Positions 47,166 through 61,460 of a stretch of 64,000 nucleotides of DNA are shown here, one piece after another. The stretch's first letter is position 1; every line of letters begins with the position of its first letter. The stretch is from Mycobacterium sp. E3251 (lineage in GTDB: Bacteria > Actinomycetota > Actinomycetes > Mycobacteriales > Mycobacteriaceae): assembly GCF_001666835.1 (NCBI RefSeq), contig NZ_LZJF01000188.1, positions 1 through 64,000 of the forward strand. Direction: 5' to 3'. The notes below the pieces were generated by a model. The model had not been told where the DNA came from and did no database searches. It saw only the letters and a list, made by a program, of their open reading frames with translations. Made by a program: the position numbers and the translations under genes.

Positions 47166-47912
47166 CTAACCGGCCATCGTCAGGCCACCGCTGACGCTGA
47201 TCACCTGTCCGGTGATGAACGACGCCGCGGGCGACGCGAAGAACTGCACGGCCGCGGCGACCTCCTCGGGTCGTGCCAGGCGGCGAAACGGAATGGCTTT
47301 GACCAGCGCTTCTTTCAGCTTCTCGGGCTGGGCGTGGAACAGCGGCGTGTCGGTCGGGCCCGGGCACACGCAGTTGACCGTGATCTGATGGCGGGCCATC
47401 TCCCGGGCCAGCGACTTCGTCAGCGCGATCACCCCGCCCTTGGCGCCGGCGTAGATGGATTCCCCGGCGCTTCCCACCCGGCCCGCGTCGCTGGCGACGT
47501 TGACGACGCGCCCGCCGGCGTGTGTCTCGATCATTCCCGGCAGGAACGCGGCGCAGATGTGCACCGGCCCCAGGTAGTTGATCGCCACCACCTTGGCGGC
47601 GAATTCCGGTGTGGCATTGAGGAATTGATCGGTGCGATCCCATCCCGCGGCGTTGACGACGATGTCGGGCACGCCGGCATCGCCGTGCGTCGCGTCCCGC
47701 AGGGCATCGACCTGGGCCGGGTCGGCGACGTCCACCGGCAGCGCGGTGATCAGACCGGGGTGCTCCCGAGCGGTGGCCGCGCCGGCGGCCTCGTCGAGGT
47801 CGGCGGCGATCACCCGGTCGCCCTGTGCGGCGAACGCCAGCGCGATCGCCTTGCCGATGCCCGAACCGGCGCCGGTCACCACGGCCAGGCGGCCTTGTGA
47901 ATGTGCGTTCAT
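47166..47912 (-). CDS. BadH-like short-chain dehydrogenase (2-hydroxycyclohexanecarboxyl-CoA dehydrogenase type)
   Basis: A 248-residue SDR with VVTGAGSGIGKAIALAFA, VNAAGWDRTDQF, LPGMIETHAGGRVVNVASDAGRVGSAGESIYAGAKGG (Ser, Tyr, Lys), CPGPTDTPLF and FITGQVISVSGGLTMAG. The NAAGWD, ASDAxRVGSxGE and SGGLTM blocks closely match BadH/AliE of cyclohexanecarboxylate degradation, which oxidises 2-hydroxycyclohexane-1-carboxyl-CoA. The BadK hydratase and BadI hydrolase are not in the window. It heads the minus-strand operon. Confidence 0.88.
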   Translation of the reverse strand: MNAHSQGRLAVVTGAGSGIGKAIALAFAAQGDRVIAADLDEAAGAATAREHPGLITALPVDVADPAQVDALRDATHGDAGVPDIVVNAAGWDRTDQFLNATPEFAAKVVAINYLGPVHICAAFLPGMIETHAGGRVVNVASDAGRVGSAGESIYAGAKGGVIALTKSLAREMARHQITVNCVCPGPTDTPLFHAQPEKLKEALVKAIPFRRLARPEEVAAAVQFFASPAASFITGQVISVSGGLTMAG

Positions 47913-47980
47913 TGCCGACGAACCTAGGTTCAGCCCGGCGGCAGGGTCAAGCCCGGCGTTGCGCCCGGTACTCTCGCTGC

Positions 47981-48343
47981 ATGCGACGGCTCCTGTGGCT
48001 GGCCATGGATGTCATCGGTGTGCTGGTGTTCTGCGCCGCCGGGCGTCGCAGCCACGACGAAGGGCTCGACCTCGCCGGCGTCGCGGCGACCGCGTGGCCG
48101 TTTCTCACCGGAACCGTCGCGGGTTGGCTGGCATCCCGCGCCTGGCGGCGCCCCACCGAGGTGGCGCCGACCGGGGTGGTCGTCTGGCTGTGCACCGTCG
48201 TCGTCGGCATGGTGTTGCGCAAGGCCAGTTCCGCCGGCGTCGCGGCCAGTTTCGTGGTGGTGGCGGCCTCGGTCACCGCGTTGTTGTTGCTCGGCTGGCG
48301 GGCGGTCGCCGGCCTGGCCCTGCGGCGCCGGTCCGGCGTGTAG
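47981..48343 (+). CDS. DUF3054 family membrane protein
   Basis: A 120-residue protein with four hydrophobic segments (LWLAMDVIGVLVFCAAGRRSH, GVAATAWPFLTGTVAGWLASRAW, GVVVWLCTVVVGMVLRKAS, AASFVVVAASVTALLLLGWRAV). The D-x-x-x-V..F...GRRSH start and AWPF motif are typical of DUF3054, of unknown function. ATG 47981. The methyltransferase gene follows five bases later. Confidence 0.82.
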   Translation: MRRLLWLAMDVIGVLVFCAAGRRSHDEGLDLAGVAATAWPFLTGTVAGWLASRAWRRPTEVAPTGVVVWLCTVVVGMVLRKASSAGVAASFVVVAASVTALLLLGWRAVAGLALRRRSGV

Positions 48344-48348
48344 CGCCC

Positions 48349-49221
48349 ATGGCAGCGACGACGGGCGTGGCGGTGACCGCGGCATTCGCGGCCGCCGCGC
48401 GGGCCATCGCCACCAACAAGGGGACGCTGGACGATCCGTTCGCCGAACCGTTGGTGCGGGCCGCCGGGGTCGACCACTTCGTGCGGATGATCGACGACGA
48501 CCGGTTCGGCGCGGATGACGCCGACGGGCCGCGGTTCCCGGACTTCTGCGCGGCGCACACCCGGTTCGTCGACGAGTTCGTCGCCGACGCGGGCAGGGCG
48601 GGCCTTCGCCAGGTGGTGATCCTGGCGTCGGGCCTGGACACCCGGCCGTACCGGCTGTGGTGGCCGCCGGGGACAACCGTTTACGAGATCGACCGGCCCG
48701 AGGTGCTCGACTTCAAATCCGATGCGCTGCGCGAACTGGGCGCCGAGCTGACGGCGAGCCGGCGGGCCGTTGGCGTCGCCCTGCACCAGGATTGGCCGGC
48801 CGCCCTGCGGCGGGTCGGCTTCGACGCCACCGCGCCCGCGGCGTGGATCGCCGAGCAGCTGCTGATCGGGTATCTGACTCCGGCCGTGCAGGACCACGTG
48901 CTGCAGGGCGTCACCGCGATGAGCGCCGCGGGCAGCCGGTTCGCCGCCGACCACATGCCCATCTGGACGCCGTTGCAGCTGGAGGCGGAGCGGTCGTTTG
49001 TGGATGGCTTGCGCCAGAACGGGGTGGACGTCGACCTGGCCAGCCTGACCCATCCGGGGCAATACCATTACGTGCCGGAGTATCTGACCGCCCGCGGTTG
49101 GACGACGGTGCAGCGCAACGTCACCGAGCTGCTCGGGGCGGTGGGACTGCCGGTCAGGAGGCGCCATCGCCCCGGCGACACGGAGTTCGTGCCCGAATAC
49201 CTCACCGCCACGCGGGCATAA
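48349..49221 (+). CDS. SAM-dependent methyltransferase, TIGR00027/LCMT-like
   Basis: A 290-residue mycobacterial-type methyltransferase: DDPFAEPLVRAAGVDHF, VVILASGLDTRPYRLWWPPGTTVYEID (SAM motif), PVLDFKSD-like segment, WIAEQLLIGYLTPAVQDHVL and the C-terminal repeat-like EYLTARGW/EYLTATRA. The family (many paralogues in mycobacteria) resembles leucine carboxyl methyltransferases; substrates are largely unknown. ATG 48349. The open frame extends upstream to 47632 but that part is antisense to the SDR. Confidence 0.9.
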   Translation: MAATTGVAVTAAFAAAARAIATNKGTLDDPFAEPLVRAAGVDHFVRMIDDDRFGADDADGPRFPDFCAAHTRFVDEFVADAGRAGLRQVVILASGLDTRPYRLWWPPGTTVYEIDRPEVLDFKSDALRELGAELTASRRAVGVALHQDWPAALRRVGFDATAPAAWIAEQLLIGYLTPAVQDHVLQGVTAMSAAGSRFAADHMPIWTPLQLEAERSFVDGLRQNGVDVDLASLTHPGQYHYVPEYLTARGWTTVQRNVTELLGAVGLPVRRRHRPGDTEFVPEYLTATRA

Positions 49222-49235
49222 CCACAGCTCGGGCG

Positions 49236-49273
49236 TTTTTTAAATCCATTAACGTTTAATTAACTTAAATTTG
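49236..49273. promoter_or_regulatory. AT-rich island upstream of the MmpL gene
   Basis: This 38-bp stretch has only about five or six G/C bases in an otherwise ~65-70% GC genome, with TTTTTTAAAT, AACGTT and TTTAATTAAC. It lies between the methyltransferase end and the MmpL gene. Such islands are typical binding sites for the xenogeneic silencer Lsr2 and suggest the cluster to the right is silenced, foreign or tightly regulated. Confidence 0.5.
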
Positions 49274-49401
49274 TCGGCCGAATCCTTGAACCCGATCCGC
49301 CCTGACGTCGTACCCGCTTTATGAAGCGCGATAAGGGGGGAAAGAGGATTTGACCCAGACCGATCGGGGGGATCGACAGCTAATCATCCCGGAGGATGCG
49401 C

Positions 49402-51630
49402 ATGCTATCGCGACTGGCCCTGATCGCCATCGCCGCTCCGCGACGCGTGATCGCAAGCGCGATGTTCCTGGCGGTTCTTGCCGCCGTCTTCGGTATCCCG
49501 GCCGCAGCCACCCTGCCCGGCGGCGGATTTCTCGACCAGACGGCCGAATCCGCTCGTGCCACAGCGGTTCTGGCTGAGAAGTTCCATCAGGGCGACATGG
49601 AGATGACACTGCTGGTCCGCTCGCAGAGCGGCGTCACCCAAGGACTCGCCCGGACGGTCGGCGTGGACATCGTCCGGCAACTGGCCCAGTCGCCGTTCGT
49701 CGCGCAGGTGGCGTCGCCGTGGGATGCGCCCCAGCCGGGGTTGGTCAGCGGCGACGGCAAGTCCGCGCTGATTGTCGCCGCCCTCAACGGTGGGGAAGGC
49801 AGCGCACCCAGGCATGCCCGGGAGCTCGCGGACCGGCTGGTGCGCGATCGCGACGGCGTGACCGTGCAAGCCGGAGGCATGGCGATCACCTACGAAGAGC
49901 TCAACCGGCAGACCCAAAATGACCTGCTGCGAATGGAATCCGTTGCGATCCCGTTGAGTTTCGCCGCGCTGGTGTGGGTGTTCGGTGGCTTGCTGGCCGC
50001 GGCGCTGCCGATCCTCGTCGGCGGCTTCGCGATCCTGGGTTCGCTCGCGGTGCTGCGCGCGGTCGCGCTGGTCGCCGACGTGTCCATCTTCGCGGTGAAC
50101 GTGGCGGTGGCGTTGGCGCTGGCGCTGGGCATCGACTACACGCTGCTGATCATCAGCCGTTACCGCGACGAACTGGCCGACGGGCTGCCCCCCGCCGAAG
50201 CCCTCCCGCGCACCATGGCCACGGCCGGACGCACCGTGCTGTTCTCCGCCCTGACGGTGGCCCTCGCACTGGCCGCCCTGGTGATATTCCCGATGTACTT
50301 CCTGAGGTCATTCGCCTACGCCGGCGTCGCGGTGGTGGCTTTCGCGGCCCTGGCCGCGATGGTGGTCGCACCCGCGGTGATCGTCTTACTGGGCGACCGG
50401 CTCGACGCACTCAACGTTTGGGACTTGGGCCGCAAGATCTTTCGCCGTCCGCAAGCACCCCCGGCGACCATCGAGCACACCTTTTGGTACCGAACGGCCA
50501 AGCTGGCCATGCGTCGCGCGGTCCCGATCGGCCTGGCGATCATCGCCCTCCTGCTCGCGTTGGGCGCGCCATTCCTCGGCATCAAATGGGGCTATCCCGA
50601 CGATCGGGTGCTGCCGGCGTCGTCGTCGGCGCGGGCCGTGAGCGACCGGGTCCGGCATGACTTCGGTGCCGAGTCGGAAACCAGGGTGCGGGTCGTCATC
50701 CCCCGCGCCGACGGCCTGACGACGCGAGAGCTTGACGAGTACGCCGCCGGGCTGTCACGCGTGCCCGACGTCTCGGCGGTGTCGGCACCGACCGGAACCT
50801 TTCTCGCCGGTGAGCGCACAGGGCCGCCGTCGGCACCCGCCGGAATGGCGGACGGCAGCGCCTATTTGACGGTGGCCAGCAGCGCGCCGCTGTATTCGCC
50901 GGCCTCCGCCGCGCAGCTGGATCGCCTGCATGCGGTCCCATTGGCCGATGGCCGCCGAGTCGAGCTGGCCGGGATGGCCCAGATGAATCGCGACTCCGTC
51001 GAAGCGATTACGTCGCGATTGCCCTTGCTGTTCGGTTTCGTCGCTTGCGTCATGTTGGTGTTGCTTTTCCTGCTCACCGGCAGCGTGGTGCTGCCCGTCA
51101 AAGCGGTGCTGCTCAACGTGCTTTCGTTGACGGCGGGATTCGGCGCGCTGGTGTGGATCTTCCAGGACGGGCATCTGGGCGCGTTGGGCACCACCCCAAC
51201 CGGCACGCTGGTGGCCAACATCCCGGTGTTGATGTTCTGCATCGCGTTCGGATTGTCCATGGACTATGAGGTGTTCCTGCTGTCCCGCATCCGCGAGTAC
51301 TGGCTGGCGTCGAACCGCACGCGAGTCGACAACGACGAGAGCATCGCGCTGGGCGTCGCGCGAACGGGCCGGATCATCACGGCGGCAGCGCTGTTGATGT
51401 CGATCTCGTTCGCCGCGCTCACTTCCGCGGAGGTTTCGTTCATGCGGATGTTCGGCGTCGGTCTGACTCTCGCCGTGTTGGTCGACGCAACGTTGGTGCG
51501 CGTGCTGCTCGTTCCGGCCTTCATGCACGTCTGCGGCGGCCTGAACTGGTGGGCGCCCGCATCGCTGGCACGGCTCCGCCGGCGGGAGGACGCCCGAAGG
51601 GAATGTGTCGCGGTCAGAGGCGTTGGATGA
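49402..51630 (+). CDS. MmpL/RND family lipid transporter
   Basis: A 742-residue RND permease of the MmpL type: TM1, a first extracytoplasmic domain, TM2-6 with ALALGIDYTLLIISRYRDEL, a cytosolic loop, second extracytoplasmic domain, and TM8-12 with AFGLSMDYEVFLLSRIREYW. The two Asp-Tyr pairs are the proton-relay residues. ATG 49402 is preferred over 49396 because GGAGGA stands at 49391-49396. No MmpS partner is adjacent. It opens the lipopeptide cluster and probably exports its product; M. tuberculosis has mmpL1 near here. Confidence 0.9.
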   Translation: MLSRLALIAIAAPRRVIASAMFLAVLAAVFGIPAAATLPGGGFLDQTAESARATAVLAEKFHQGDMEMTLLVRSQSGVTQGLARTVGVDIVRQLAQSPFVAQVASPWDAPQPGLVSGDGKSALIVAALNGGEGSAPRHARELADRLVRDRDGVTVQAGGMAITYEELNRQTQNDLLRMESVAIPLSFAALVWVFGGLLAAALPILVGGFAILGSLAVLRAVALVADVSIFAVNVAVALALALGIDYTLLIISRYRDELADGLPPAEALPRTMATAGRTVLFSALTVALALAALVIFPMYFLRSFAYAGVAVVAFAALAAMVVAPAVIVLLGDRLDALNVWDLGRKIFRRPQAPPATIEHTFWYRTAKLAMRRAVPIGLAIIALLLALGAPFLGIKWGYPDDRVLPASSSARAVSDRVRHDFGAESETRVRVVIPRADGLTTRELDEYAAGLSRVPDVSAVSAPTGTFLAGERTGPPSAPAGMADGSAYLTVASSAPLYSPASAAQLDRLHAVPLADGRRVELAGMAQMNRDSVEAITSRLPLLFGFVACVMLVLLFLLTGSVVLPVKAVLLNVLSLTAGFGALVWIFQDGHLGALGTTPTGTLVANIPVLMFCIAFGLSMDYEVFLLSRIREYWLASNRTRVDNDESIALGVARTGRIITAAALLMSISFAALTSAEVSFMRMFGVGLTLAVLVDATLVRVLLVPAFMHVCGGLNWWAPASLARLRRREDARRECVAVRGVG

Positions 51631-52156
51631 TCACGTGGCGTACCAATCAAGCCCGCCGGCCGCGAGTCACCAGCTGCGGTTCGTGTCGGCGACCCACGAC
51701 GAACCGCTGGCGCGGCCACTGCTGGCCGAGCTGGCCGACGAGTACGCGCAGCGCTACGGCGGCACGCCCAGCACTCACCTGTCCTGGTTGCCCGTGCCCG
51801 AGGCCGAGTTGGCCCCGCCAGACGGCGGATTGCTGATCGGCGTGCTGGACGGCGTGCCCGTCACCGGCGGGGCATTCCGGCGCTATGACGCCGAAACCGC
51901 CGAGCTGAAGCGGATCTGGACCGACCGCGCCCATCGGCGCCGCGGGTACGCGCGGGTGCTGTTGGCGGCGCTGGAGGCGGAGACGGCCGCGCGCGGGTAC
52001 CGCAGGCTCTACCTGATCACCGGCAACCGGCAACCCGAGGCCGAGGCGCTGTACGACGCGACCGGGTACACCCGGGTGCCCGCCGACCCGCTGCCGTCCT
52101 GGGGGCCGTTCGTCCCGATCGCGTTCGAGAAGTGGCTGGTTCCCGACGGCCAATGA
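51605..52156 (+). CDS. GNAT family N-acetyltransferase
   Basis: A 183-residue acyltransferase with an acceptor-binding N-terminal half and the acetyl-CoA motif A IWTDRAHRRRGYARVLLAALEAETAARGYRRLYLITGN (R-x-x-G-x-A/G) followed by EAEALYDATGYTRVP. The start is uncertain: GTG 51605 overlaps the MmpL end by 26 bp; GTG 51635 is an alternative. Substrate unknown; its place between transporter genes may link it to the cluster product. Confidence 0.82.
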   Translation: MSRSEALDDHVAYQSSPPAASHQLRFVSATHDEPLARPLLAELADEYAQRYGGTPSTHLSWLPVPEAELAPPDGGLLIGVLDGVPVTGGAFRRYDAETAELKRIWTDRAHRRRGYARVLLAALEAETAARGYRRLYLITGNRQPEAEALYDATGYTRVPADPLPSWGPFVPIAFEKWLVPDGQ

Positions 52157-52438
52157 GGTCGTGGATATCTGTGCGTCCCCACCGTGCCTTATTAGGCGCG
52201 CGGCTAATTGCACGCACCGTATTAGGTCATTGCGCTTATAGCCGCATTTCCCCCGATCGCGCGCCGTGCCGAATTGGTGCCTAAGCACCGTCTGACCTGC
52301 GGGAACGGCGCGGCGAAGGCGAATCCGGCCTGCCGGAAAAGCGGGGCGTAGGTCCGTCCGATCAAGGCCCTTCGGCTCTACGCGGTGCGCCGGCTCCCGG
52401 GCGAAGCTTGCTGGGAAAAGTAGATCGGAGGTCAAGCC
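52157..52438. other. Intergenic leader region before the ABC transporter genes
   Basis: This 282-bp gap contains two similar motifs, CACCGT-N5-ATTAGG (52180-52196) and CACCGTATTAGG (52215-52226), then several potential stems, including GCGTAG/CTACGC and CCGGCCTGCCGG, before GGAGG at the permease start. It may be a structured 5' leader; I could not match it to a known riboswitch class. Confidence 0.4.
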
Positions 52439-53524
52439 GTGTGGGCTATTGATGGCTTGCAAGAGCGGCTGCGGACGCCGATGTTGATTACCGCCATTCG
52501 CGACGTGCAATGGCGGCGGCGGCGGTTCATCATCGCGGCCGTCGGCACCGGGATGGTATTCGCGATGACGCTCATCATCACCGGGCTGATGATCGGTACC
52601 CGGGTGGAGGCCGAGCGCCTGGTCGACTCGATCGGCATCGACCACTACCTCATCAAGGCGGGCGCGGTCGGACCCTTCATCGGTTCATCGAGGTTCCCGC
52701 AGGCGGAAGCCGAAGACGTCGCCCAGCTTCCCGGCGTCCAATCGGCGATCCCGGTGGTCTACGGCAACACGATCCTGCAAGACCGGCGCCTACCGGAAAA
52801 CCTGAACGTCTACGGCCTGCCCGAGCAGGAGATGCCACCGATAGCGGCGGGGCGGGCACCGTCGAGCCCCGACGAGGTCGCCATGTCGACCACGCTGAAG
52901 CGATCCATCGGCGACAACGTCGAGGTGGGATCGCAGGTGCTGCGGATCGTCGGGCTGGTCAACAAGTCCACCACGCTCGCGGGCCAGCCCAATGCGTTTG
53001 TGACCGTCGCGACGGCGCAGCGGTTGATGTTTTCCGCCCAGCACGTGATCTCGGCAATCGGCTTGCGCGGCGTGCCCGCACAGGTGCCCGCCGGCTATCG
53101 CGTCGTGGATCGCGGCGCCGCGATCGATGACATGATCCGCCCGCTGCACATGGCCCGGCTGGCGATGTCGTACCTGGTGATCCTGCTGTGGGCGGTGGCC
53201 GCGTCGATCGTGGGATCGCTGATCTACCTGTCCGCGCTGGAACGCACCCGGGACTTCGCGGTGTTCAAGGCCCTCGGTGTCGCCACCCAGTCGGTGCTCG
53301 CCGGGCTCATGCTCCAGGCGGTGCTCGTAGCGGTGGTCGCGGCGATGCTGGGCGGACTGCTGGCCGTGCTGCTCGGCCCGCTGTTTCCGATGCTCGTGGT
53401 GGTGACCCCCTCGGCCTTCCTGTCGCTGGTGGGGACCGCGGTGGGGGTCGGCCTGCTGGCGAGCCTGGCGGGATTGCGGCGCGCGGTCGCGATCGACCCG
53501 GTAATGGCGTTCGGGGCCGGATAG
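52439..53524 (+). CDS. FtsX-like ABC transporter permease (Rv0072-type)
   Basis: A 361-residue permease of the MacB/FtsX kind: N-terminal membrane helix (RFIIAAVGTGMVFAMTLIITGLMIG), a periplasmic domain of about 180 residues, then three C-terminal helices (LVILLWAVAASIVGSLIYLSALERTRDFAVFKALG, VAVVAAMLGGLLAVLLGPLF, LVGTAVGVGLLASLAGLRRAV). The RTRDFAVFKALG motif contacts the ATPase. GGAGG upstream of GTG 52439. Its ATPase gene follows two bases later. Likely exports a lipid or peptide product of the cluster. Confidence 0.9.
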   Translation: MWAIDGLQERLRTPMLITAIRDVQWRRRRFIIAAVGTGMVFAMTLIITGLMIGTRVEAERLVDSIGIDHYLIKAGAVGPFIGSSRFPQAEAEDVAQLPGVQSAIPVVYGNTILQDRRLPENLNVYGLPEQEMPPIAAGRAPSSPDEVAMSTTLKRSIGDNVEVGSQVLRIVGLVNKSTTLAGQPNAFVTVATAQRLMFSAQHVISAIGLRGVPAQVPAGYRVVDRGAAIDDMIRPLHMARLAMSYLVILLWAVAASIVGSLIYLSALERTRDFAVFKALGVATQSVLAGLMLQAVLVAVVAAMLGGLLAVLLGPLFPMLVVVTPSAFLSLVGTAVGVGLLASLAGLRRAVAIDPVMAFGAG

Positions 53525-53526
53525 TC

Positions 53527-54614
53527 ATGGGCGACTTGCGCATCAAGGATCTCGTCGTCGAATACTCCAACGGCGGCGAGCCGAACCGCGTCATCGACGG
53601 GCTGAACCTGGAGGTCGCGGCGGGATCACTGGTAATCCTGTTGGGCCCCAGCGGATGCGGGAAGACCACCTTGCTGTCGTGCATTGGCGGTATCCTCAGC
53701 CCGACCAGCGGGCGCGTCCAGGTCGGCGACACCGACGTCACCACGCTGGACCGCCGCAGGCTGACCACCTACCGGCGCCGCACCGTGGGCATCGTCTTCC
53801 AGTCGTTCAACCTGGTGGCAAGCCTTTCCGCGGTGGAGAACGTTGCGGTGCCACTCTGGGCGGCGGGCTGGTCACGGCGGGCGGCGCGCAAACGCGCCAA
53901 GGAATTGCTGGCCCGCGCCGGGCTGCAGGACCGCATGACGCACCGGCCCGCTGACCTCAGCGGCGGCGAGCGCGAACGGGTGGCGGTGGCCCGCGCGATC
54001 GCGTTGGACCCCCCGCTGATCTTGGCCGACGAACCCACGGCCCACCTCGACTATGCCCGCGCGGAAGGGGTGCTGCGGCTGCTCAGGGAGTTGGCCAGCG
54101 GTGAGCGCATCGTCGTGGTCGCCACCCATGACACCCGGATCCTGCCGTTCGCCGACCGCGTGGTCAGGCTGATGCCGGATGGGCCCACGACCGAATCCGA
54201 GCCCGAAATGCTGCGCCTGGCAAGCGGTTCGGTGTTGTTCGAGCAGGGCAGCATGGGTGACCTCATCTACGTCGTCGCCGAGGGCGAACTGGAAGTCGTG
54301 CGCGAATCGGGCGACGGGACAAAGGAACTGGTCAAGGTCGCCACCCCCGGCGAGTACGTCGGGGAGCTCGGGCCGTTGTTCCGGATGGCCCGTTCGGCGA
54401 CGGTACGGGCACGCACCGACGCGGTCGTCACCGGCTACACCGTCGAGCAATTCCGCGTACTGCTCGAGAGCTACACCGAAGGCATCCTGACGCGACCTAA
54501 AAGCACCGCGGGACACGGAAATACCAACCACAACCACTCACTCCTCGATGGGGTGACGCACATGTCACGGTTCGGCGAACAAGTCGCCGCTCCGGGGCCG
54601 ACAGAGGGAACGAG

Positions 54615-54618
<4 letters not shown>
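53527..54618 (+). CDS. ABC transporter ATPase fused to a cyclic-nucleotide-binding domain (Rv0073-type)
   Basis: A 363-residue protein. Residues 1-220 are a MacB/LolD-like ATPase: Walker A GPSGCGKTTL (about 39-48), Q-loop FQSFNLVASLS, signature LSGGERERVAVARAI, Walker B LILADEPTAHLD. Residues about 230-320 form a cyclic-nucleotide-binding domain: GSVLFEQGSMGDLIYVVAEGELEVV and the phosphate cassette GELGPLFRMARSATV. This suggests allosteric control by a cyclic nucleotide. The C-terminal tail is disordered. The stop overlaps the PKS ATG (ATGA), coupling transport to biosynthesis. Confidence 0.9.
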
Positions 54619-61452
<6,834 letters not shown>

Positions 61453-61460
<8 letters not shown>

